From NCBI GenBank assembly GCA_022925895.1, contig JAKSYS010000631.1:1-36728 (forward strand): a stretch of 36,728 nt of DNA. The letters run 5' to 3'. The stretch comes from Fragilaria crotonensis (Eukaryota; Bacillariophyta; Fragilariophyceae; Fragilariales; Fragilariaceae). This document shows positions 29,205 through 36,728 of the stretch, piece after piece (position 1 is the stretch's first letter; each line of letters begins with the position of its first letter). Made by a program: the position numbers and the translations under genes. Below the pieces are notes generated by a model that had not been told where the DNA came from, did not search any database, and worked only from the letters and a program-made list of their open reading frames with translations.

Positions 29205-29419
29205 GAGATTCCACGATTTTAACTCGTGACTCGAAATTCGTGATTGCAAACAATACAGTGGATTCAAACCGTAATTTACCGTCCGTTTCAAGCGGATGGA
29301 CAGTGCCACTTCTTCATCACCAACCATTTTTTCAAGACTTGGGCCGCAACGAGAAAGTTGGAACGAACCGACAAGTACAATAAACGTTAAGTTTATCCTT
29401 TCATTATTCATTCCGAACC

Positions 29420-32400
29420 ATGGCAAAACGAAAGACCAAAGCCAAACGTTCCTTGGCATCCTTGCCCAAGGGTCTTCCAAGTAAAAATCGTGCAGATGTG
29501 AATCTCTTTGAAATTGCCAAGAGTAATCATGGTGGTCGTCGTGCCAAGCATGAGGTCAACAACCGATTCACGACGCAAACAACGTCAAGTTTGGCCAAGC
29601 CCAGTAAATTGGCCGAAAGTCTTCAACGACGTCAATCTCAACAACGAGCGGCGTTGCAATCCTCCAAGAAAGTCAATTCCTTTGTTGATCGGAGAATTGG
29701 AGAATTCAACATGTCACAAGAAGACAAAATGATGGCACGTTTGGTTAAAGAACGAATTGGTCGTAGCAAACGAGCATCCAAATATTCGTTGAATGACAAT
29801 GACGATAATGATAATCAATTGACTCACAGAGGAAAGGCCATTGATCAAACCAATATAATGAATCACGTTATTTTGGATTCCGATGAAGAAGATGGTGGGA
29901 ACTTGGATGCCATGGATACGGAGATGAACTTTGGTGGACTAGATGATGGGTCTGGTGAAATTAATCCATACAAACCATCTGGTGGTCAACACAATGACAT
30001 GTCACAAGTGTATTCTCAGAAGAAGAATGATTTGGATGAAATGATCAAACGACGCAAAATTATGAAAGCTGAACGATTAATGTCCAAGGAACGACAAGAA
30101 GAAACATTCGAGTCGCTCGATCAAGGATTTGATGAATTGGCACAATTGTTGCAATTTCGTGATAAGGAATCGGATCGCAAGGCCAATCTTGAAAAGAAGC
30201 GAACAGGGCAAGTGATGCAAGGAGACGAGAAGAATACCATGGATCAAGAAATGCAAGAGTGGGACCGAGAGATGAAAACGTACCTCTTTGAGCGCAAGGT
30301 CAAGGCCACCGATCGTACTAAAACTCCAGAAGAGATTGCCAAAGAGGAAGCCGATCGATTGCACGAACTAGAAACGAAACGATTGGCACGTATGAATGGT
30401 GATTTTGAACACGATCATCTATCAGACATTTCTGACGACGAAGGAGAGGGACGCAAAAAGAAGAGACAAAAGAAGAAGCGTTCATCAGCTGGAGCGGAAA
30501 CTTTGGATGATTCCGACGATGATCACGAGGAAGAGAAGTTGAAAGTCAAGTTCACTGCGGATGGTCTCGTATACGTTGATAAGGACGGAAAATTTGTAAA
30601 GAAGGTCGGCGACGAGGATGCCGAGGACCATGATGACGATGGTGATGGTGACGAACCAACAAGTGACGAAGAAGCCGAAAGCGATGCCAGCGACGAAGAT
30701 AACGATGATGAAGGTGATGAAGATGGTCAAAAGCCTGATCCAGATGTCATATTGGAGGTTGGCGCCCGTGTCAAGGCAAATTATCGTGCAAACGAACAAT
30801 TTGACGGCCACGAAGCATGGCATGACGGGAAGATTGCTCAGGTGCACACCGATAAATCCGGTAACGTAACGTACGATGTAGATTATGACGACGGTGACTA
30901 CGAGGACGGGGTGCAGCCGAAACATGTTCGGCTGGTGAAGCTCAAGACAAAAGAACAAGAAAAGGAGGAGAAAAAGAAGGAGGAGGAGATCGCTCTCAAG
31001 CGGAAGCGTCAAAAGGCGAGGGAAAAGGCTAGGTACGTGTCCACTCGTTTCTCGCTCCATTGGTGTCAGCAACGTCGTTTTCGCGCGCTCTGGGCCTGAC
31101 GGCCGCTTTAACATTGTCGACCAGAGAACTACCAAGCGTCTTGCTCGGAACATCTCTCGCACTGTTGCCGACACCTAGATGAACAAACATGCCACATAGT
31201 ACCCTTGAGACAATGCAGTCACGCTCAAGTGTCTCCTTGGTAAGAACATTCCCTTACATTCTTGCTTTTCCTATGTAGGGGTGAGATACCTTTTGTTTTC
31301 GAAGTTCCCACCACTTTGGATGCGTTGCACGACATGATTGGGAACTACGCTTCAACTGGTCCAGAGGTATCTCTGATAATTAATCGCATTCATGCATCGA
31401 ATTCAGTTCGTCTCAACAAAAAGAACACGGAGAAAATGCAGAATTTCTACGACGTATTACTGAGACGATTTGTTGCGGTTGGGGACGCAATATATGCTTC
31501 AGGGAGTGGTGCCGAATTGGAACGTTACGAGCAACTCAATGCCTTGACGAAAACGCTCTTTGCCATGTCATCAGATGCTCCTGAGAGTGCTGCTGCTGTC
31601 TGGGGTCGGAGACTTGGTGTCTTCCACAACGCACACGCAAAGCGTTTGCGGGATGTTGACTTTGTACAGGGGAAGATGAGAAGCCAAGTCCGCCTGGCCC
31701 TCCACTGGTACAATCTTGCTTTTAAAGGCTCTAGCGCACATCTTCCCAGTCACAGATCGAAGGCACCAAGTAGTGACTCCAGCGCTGCTACTCCTGTGTC
31801 AGATTGTTGCCCAGACACCCGTCACCTCTGCGGATGATCTTGTTTCTGGGCTCATGTGCGCCGGGTTGTTGATCGAGTATACGCGCTGCAAAACGCGTGG
31901 TGCCTGAAGCCTTGGCATTCCTCTCTGGAGTCCTCCGGATATTTTCTGCGTCGTCCGACGCCAAAGTTTTCCTGAGCATGAAGGAATTGCACGGTGCAGA
32001 TTACAGACGAGCCGTTTCAGACTACGACTCGAAGGATTGCCTCGAATCTCCATCGAAAAGAGCGAGATCGCCAAATCCTCCACCCCTGCAGCTATCTTAT
32101 GTTCTTCGTTGCATCTGGTAGACCAGTGTATCAATTCACTTGGAGGCGCGCTGATGGATCCGAGCCAGAGGCCTTTTCCGATCTGGTTGACGCTCTTTTG
32201 GCACTTAACCCTAGAAGCAAAACCAACCCAATCCCGCAAGCCATTGCTGACAAGATCGCTGCAACTGCATCAAAGTTATCCACATTCCTGTCGACGGCAA
32301 GAGTTCCACTTACTCGACGTTCTGGTCCATCACGCCAAGAAATGTCCATCAAGTCTCTGGCGCCTCGATTGGAAGACCCAGATCGTTATCGCATGTCCAA

Positions 32401-32719
32401 GGATCAAGGCAAGAATGCCAATCAAGCAGCATTGGATCGATCGCGTCGTGAGTACAAGCGAGAACATAAGGCTGTGGCTCGCGAGTTGCGCATGGATGGT
32501 GCCTTTGCGGAACAAGAACGACGACGAGAACAGGACAAGCGCGATAGCAAGGCTCGTGCGAAGCGCAATAAGAATTTTGCGTGGTTGGAAAGCGAACAAG
32601 GTGCTATGAATCAACAAGTGGCACAAGGAGGTGGACTACTTTCGGGTGGTGGTATGGGCGCTGCTCGTGCGAAAGCCAAGAGTGCGAAGTTGGGCATCAA
32701 GAAGGGTGGCAAATTTTAG
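29420..32719 (+). CDS. NOP14: NOP14, SSU-processome protein, with Tudor-like insertion; second exon broken by frame changes
   Basis: Exon 1 is 29420-31032 (537 clean codons). The intron 31033-31278 has GCTAG|GTACGT at its start and CTATGTAG at its end. Exon 2 runs to 32719. The N-terminus (GGRRAKHEVNNRF, NSFVDRRIGEFN, MMARLVKERIGRSKR), DEMIKRRKIMKAERLMSKERQ and EEIAKEEADRLHELE are NOP14 signatures, as is exon 2's EIPFVFEVPTTLDALHDMI. Residues 442-507 form a Tudor/SGF29-like module (VGARVKANYR, YDVDYDDGDYEDGVQPKHVRLV) that yeast and human NOP14 lack as far as I know. In exon 2 the expected protein continues across frame changes at about 31681 (to KSAWPSTGTILLLKALAHIF), 31890-31893 (AAAA, to VVPEALAFLSGVLRIF), about 32065 and about 32150 (to EAFSDLVDALLALNP). 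The last part, REYKREHKAVARELRMDGAFAEQERRRE, is the typical C-terminus. Either the assembly has indels here or this copy is decaying. Confidence 0.9.
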
Positions 32720-32981
32720 TGAAGTATGGGATCAGCAATAATCTGTGCAACTTCGTACGACACTGCTTAGCCTGGGACGGTGCTCAGGCCTATTCTATGT
32801 CCAACACATGACTGCGCGTCGTTTTCTTAGAAAATACTGTCCACGATTTTGCAAGTCCTGCACTACATGCCAAATCTACAAGGGGAGAATTGACCAAGTC
32901 GGACTCAGTATCAGGTTTGACAATGATGGACTCGAAAATAGATCATCCCCATACACGAAACGCTAGTGACTTATGTAGCAC

Positions 32982-34411
32982 CTAAGAAATCTCAATGGCA
33001 GCCATCAATGCGGAGTTTTGTTCGAGTACTTTTCGTTCCATGAGACGATACCGCTCCATCATGTCGCTAATCTCTTCCTCAGTGCGTTGACGCTCCAAAT
33101 CAATCTCTTCTTCCAAAGCCTTGACTTCAGCCTCTCCAGCTTCCACTCTTGCCATCCCCTCAGCTTGTTCGTTGTCAACTTGAATGAGCTTTATCTTGGC
33201 TTCTGCCAGGGCTTCCTTTGCCGCTTCCATCTTGATTTTGTGTTGCTTTGTCATGTGAATGATTTTCTCCTCGGATCGATGAATGCTTGCTTCCGTCGCT
33301 TGGATGCGTTCCTGCAGATCCGTGGTCTCCTTGATGATACCATCCCGTTCGGTTTGTAGCTTTAGAATTTCATCTTGAGCCTGAGAAATCTTGTTTGCAC
33401 CTTCGAGCACTTGTCGGACCAGACGAGTAGTCTGTGGAACATCCTTAATGGCTTGAGAGACGTGAACAATGGTTGTCTTTGTTTGCTGCCATTCTTCCTC
33501 TAACGAATTTGCTTCGTTCCGTACCTCGTGGAGAGTGTCTTGCAAGTCAGTAAGGTCTTTCTTTCGTCGTTCTGGTGAGGAAACAATCTTGGTCTGTAGG
33601 TTCTCATACTCATGTCGTTTCTCTTCGAGGGCTAGCTTAATTGTTGCCAACTCATTGTTCAGTTCATTGTGTTTCTTCTTCAAGTCAGTGGCCTCGCGCT
33701 TGGCGGATTGGACTTTGTTATTACGAGTAATTTCAATCTCGAGCTCCTCACATTCTTGCTTGATTTCTTCCATCTCCTTTCCTTTGTCATTCGATTCCGT
33801 TTGTACGACAGCCAACTGCTCATTCAATTGCATGTTTTCATCGTTGACTTCCTCCAGAGCCATGATAATTTCCGTACGCTGTAAATGTGGAATGTGAGTT
33901 GGACTGTTGAACAATCATCAGCTACGGTTACTCACAAACTTGTGTAACTCACCGGCTCATTAAGTTCGGCATATAGTTTCAATTGATCCTCTCTGAACTT
34001 TGCCATATTAATGGCTGCGGACAGCTGGATTCGAAAGCGCTTGGCCGTGGGCAAGAACAAGTCCTTGAGTCCAAAATCATAAATCCCACAAATCTCCATA
34101 CACTTCTTCACATGAATGAAGAGTCGGACACTCTCAAAATCTTGATGCAATTGAGGAAATTTAGAAACATCATTCAGTACAAGCTTCATTTTAGGTGATT
34201 GCTGAATCAAATCATCTTGTGTAATCCCACAACATGTATCGAGCAACTGCATCAAAACGTTTCGGACGCGATCCTTGTGACGAGCGGGCTCCACCAATTC
34301 AGCCTTGGTCAACTCAATGTTCAATTCAGACATGCATTGGAGAATATCCGAATGACGAAGGATCGGAAAGATGTATTGCGTCGTCGGATGACTTGCCGAT
34401 GTCAAGTCCAT
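32982..34411 (-). CDS. NUF2: NUF2, kinetochore NDC80-complex subunit
   Basis: Exon 1 is 34411-33953 and exon 2 is 33878-32982. The 74-base intron is GTGAGT ... ATTTACAG, and the product has 451 residues, the usual NUF2 length. The start ATG gives MDLTSASH; upstream codons have a non-ATG start. Residues 1-153 are the calponin-homology head: YIFPILRHSDILQCMSELNI, then MEICGIYDFGLKDLFLPTAKRFRIQLSAAINMAKFRE, which matches NUF2's FG.YDF.LKDL..P..KR....LSA.INF.KFRE. Residues 160-445 are a nearly continuous heptad coiled coil with the NUF2 landmark KIVSSPERRKKDLTDL. With NDC80, SPC24 and SPC25 it couples kinetochores to spindle microtubules. It is convergent with NOP14 and divergent from REXO4. Confidence 0.95.
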
Positions 34412-34825
34412 GGCTCTGAGAACGATTGGGATGTTGTTGTGCTTCGTCCTATCATATATGATATGCTGCTGCGATGATGAAGGCCCACAAAAAGAAGAGT
34501 ATTCCAACGGTGAAATTCAAAAATAACCGTTACCACTACTCTGCCCGTGGCATCTCGTCCTTCCGGTGTCCGTTCCTGCTGTCATAGTTGCCAGTGAGCC
34601 AGTATTCTTATTCCAGTAGAAAATTGTCCCGCTTTCGAAGGTGCGGTAACAGTACGAAACGCTCTACAGTACCGGTAGCCAGCAGCCACCCAACAATTTC
34701 GATCTCTTGCTCGATGACAAAATCTCACCGATCATTCCATTTCTATAGCCGCACTCGACATTTTAATTAGTGCCTCTGATCTGTCTCCCTTTCTGCCTAG
34801 CAGTTATCACACTCAACTCTCAGCC

Positions 34826-35933
34826 ATGACAGCAGGAGTGTTCTACACAAAGAAACAAAGGGTACAATTGCGAAAACGGAGACAAAAGAAGCGCAAGGCA
34901 CTTTTAGAAAATGGCGATGGAAATGACGATCAACCAGCTGCAGCAACAGAAAATGCAAAGAAACGAAAGCTTCCGGTGGAACACGAAGAAGTTCCTGATG
35001 CTGCACCGATTGAAAAACCTTCAAAGCCTCAAATCATTATTATTCCTGCTGACCTTGATGCCAAGGCGGTAAAGAAGTTTCGAAAAGATGCTCGTCGCAA
35101 AAGCTCGACTCGACGGATCCGACCCTAACGGGGACCGCCTGAGATTTGTAATGGAAGGCCAGGAAATCACAAATGACGATAATCTCAATGACGAATCGGC
35201 ACAAGACAAGAACGACGAACCTGTCAAAAAGAAACCAAAAAAATCATTCCCATCCATCAATGCCCTATTACAACAAAACAAACTCGACCAATCCAAACAA
35301 CAACAGGAAGCTGCTGTCTTACAGGCACAAAGTGCATTACCATCATCCTACACGAGTCGTTATGTTGCGATTGATTGTGAAATGGTGGGGATTGGTACCG
35401 ACGGCAAACAGTCGGCACTGGCCCGTGTCTCCATGGTGGATTGGCATGGCGAAGTTCTGTTGGACACGTTTGTTCAAGTTCCCAGTCGCGTGACAGACTT
35501 TCGAACTCATGTCAGTGGTGTCACTGCGAAAGACATACAACCACGAGCTACTAATAAAGATGGTAGTCATAATGGTGGTGCCATGGATGTGAAAGTTTGT
35601 CGGGAAAAAGTGGCAGCGATTTTAAAAGACAAGATATTGGTGGGACATGCCTTGCACAATGACTTGCAAGCACTGTTGTTGCAACATCCCAAGGAGGACA
35701 TCCGCGATACTGCCAAGTACAGACCGTTTCAGAGAGTTGCAGGTATCAAATGGCGTCCACGAAAGTTGAGGGATTTGGTTAAGCAACATTTGGGGAAAGA
35801 TATTCAAGTTGCTGGAGAGGCTCATGACTCTATTGAGGATGCAAGCTCGGCAATGGAACTCTTCAAATTAGTAAGAGAGGAGTGGGAGAAGGAGATTGAG
35901 GCGAAACAAAAGAAGCTCAAGAAGAAGAGATGA
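34826..35933 (+). CDS. REXO4: REXO4/Rex4-type 3'-5' exonuclease (DEDDh), with one-base frame break
   Basis: The start is at 34826 (MTAGVFYTKKQRVQLRKRRQ). The basic N-terminus with nuclear-localisation-like KKRKALL and AKKRKLP is typical of REXO4. The exonuclease fold follows: YVAIDCEMVGIG (first Asp-Glu), HVSGVTAKDI, LVGHALHNDLQALLL (Asp), RDTAKYRPF, RKLRDLVKQHLG, and HDSIEDASSAMELF (His and last Asp). It ends in a Lys-rich tail. The first frame stops at 35128 (SSTRRIRP) and the second begins around 35088. Reading the AAAA run at 35099-35102 as AAA joins them exactly (DARRKARLDGSDPNGD). The full protein would be about 368 residues. REXO4 relatives trim rRNA precursors in the nucleolus. It is intronless and divergent from NUF2 (414-base shared upstream region). 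Confidence 0.93.
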
Positions 35934-36728
35934 TTGATCCCACGCTTGGACTAAGATTGCTCCATTTGCGTCAAACATCGAATCATTGTTGCTTGTGCTC
36001 TACACAGGTACATTAAGCCATGATGATGTCATTGCTCCAAGTACACCAGTTTTTTACAGCGTAGTACATGAATTCTATGTGGCCATTGCGGATTCCATAA
36101 CAGCATCCCTATCTGGGATTTCGTGCCCGCCTATGGCATGTAGGACTTGCGTTCGACCACGCAGCCTTGGACTGTTTGTGGCAAGACAGCCCAGGCCCCA
36201 AGCCTCAGAACTGTCCTTCATCTCTGACGACTACAAGAGATCTGACGAACAAACTGACAAATTAGCCAATGCTTTAAAATACAGTTTTACCAAATCTTCT
36301 TCTGTAGATACCACCAGATCTCTTGTTTCTTTTCCTTGTAATTTTCAATTGTTATCTCGCCAGATGTTATAAAGGAGGGGATGGCGCCAATATGCATCGG
36401 ATTGTGCAACAACCAGGCAACATGCGCTAGCGATCGCGTCTCGCTGTCCTGAAACCTTCCGTTGTCCCTTTGAAAAATATAGACATATTCAAACAATGCG
36501 AAATGTAAAGGGGTTAGGGGTTACCAAGGTCGTCTTAGAGACCACTAGATTTACTCCGACTAGGATGGCATTACCTTCGTTCACACCCTCTAGTAGAGAT
36601 TAGTATCCTCATTGGTATCTTTTGGTCCTTTTTGCTAATGTTCTTCCGCTCTCCTGAATATCGGCGAGTAGCAGAAGTACAATCAATTACTCAGAGTATT
36701 AACTTGCACTCAGATAAGTCCTAGCTTG
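35934..36728. other. downstream region, no supported gene
   Basis: A 128-codon plus-strand frame (35986-36372) has no early ATG and no motif. A telomere-like GGGGTTAGGGGTTA lies at 36510-36523. Nothing else was recognised before the end of the window. Confidence 0.4.

Noticed and set aside
30485-31174. 229-codon hydrophobic minus-strand frame
   Set aside because: Antisense of the acidic and Lys/Glu-rich part of NOP14; same compositional artefact.
33469-33897. 142-codon plus-strand Ser/Phe-rich frame
   Set aside because: Antisense of the NUF2 coiled coil.
35986-36372. 128-codon plus-strand frame after REXO4
   Set aside because: Begins at a non-ATG codon and has no internal early ATG, signal or domain.
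1-36728. CRISPR arrays, operons or prokaryotic defence systems
   Set aside because: The segment is eukaryotic with spliceosomal introns; no direct-repeat/spacer arrays or polycistronic gene runs were seen.

Overview
The window is a nuclear genome segment from a photosynthetic stramenopile, almost certainly a diatom. It carries a fucoxanthin-chlorophyll a/c-binding protein. Several other proteins have a hydrophobic signal followed by a Phe at the predicted cleavage site (YG|FQS, EG|FGG, AA|FTA, DG|FAF, HG|FAP), which is the ASAFAP-type bipartite targeting signal of complex red plastids. Genes have zero or one short spliceosomal intron and lie close together on both strands. All assignments come from reading the sequence and remembered family motifs; no database search was run.

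Layout. 1-6900: a 7-bp tandem repeat, a plastid-type DUF4239/bestrophin-like membrane protein, a secreted protein with an acidic tail, a decayed minus-strand Sec23 copy, a TAD3/ADAT3-like tRNA deaminase subunit that has lost all three zinc-ligand positions, and a small two-exon plastid-targeted protein. 6995-10583: a 3.6-kb Tc1/mariner-type DNA transposon with TA target duplication, inverted ends and a DDE transposase split over two overlapping frames. 10600-21600: a repeat-rich, gene-poor stretch holding one clear gene, a Golgi-type membrane protein that fuses an FkbM methyltransferase to a GT23/FUT8-like domain. It also holds a retroelement relic, a MITE-like element, a hAT-type MITE with a perfect 8-bp target duplication, and a third inverted-repeat-bounded element. 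21600-36000: a dense housekeeping block containing aspartate carbamoyltransferase, PNO1, an FCP antenna protein, a plastid-type orphan, a plastid-type aspartyl beta-hydroxylase, a small membrane-hairpin protein, NOP14, NUF2 and REXO4.

Functional links. PNO1 and NOP14 both act in 40S/SSU-processome assembly, and REXO4 is also a nucleolar RNA-processing family. FCP, the small EG|FGG protein, the DUF4239 protein, the beta-hydroxylase and the DG|FAF orphan are all predicted plastid proteins. Many neighbours are divergent or tail-to-tail, with shared 270-550 bp promoter regions and 23-28 bp convergent gaps. I see no operon-like multi-gene novel system. The best candidates for new biology are the methyltransferase-fucosyltransferase fusion, the zinc-less TAD3, the Tudor-like insertion in NOP14 and the plastid beta-hydroxylase.

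Caution: several otherwise healthy genes (ATCase, NOP14, REXO4, the acidic-tail protein, the transposase) contain single-base frame breaks, two of them at AAAA runs. Residual assembly indels are the simplest explanation; gene decay is the alternative.
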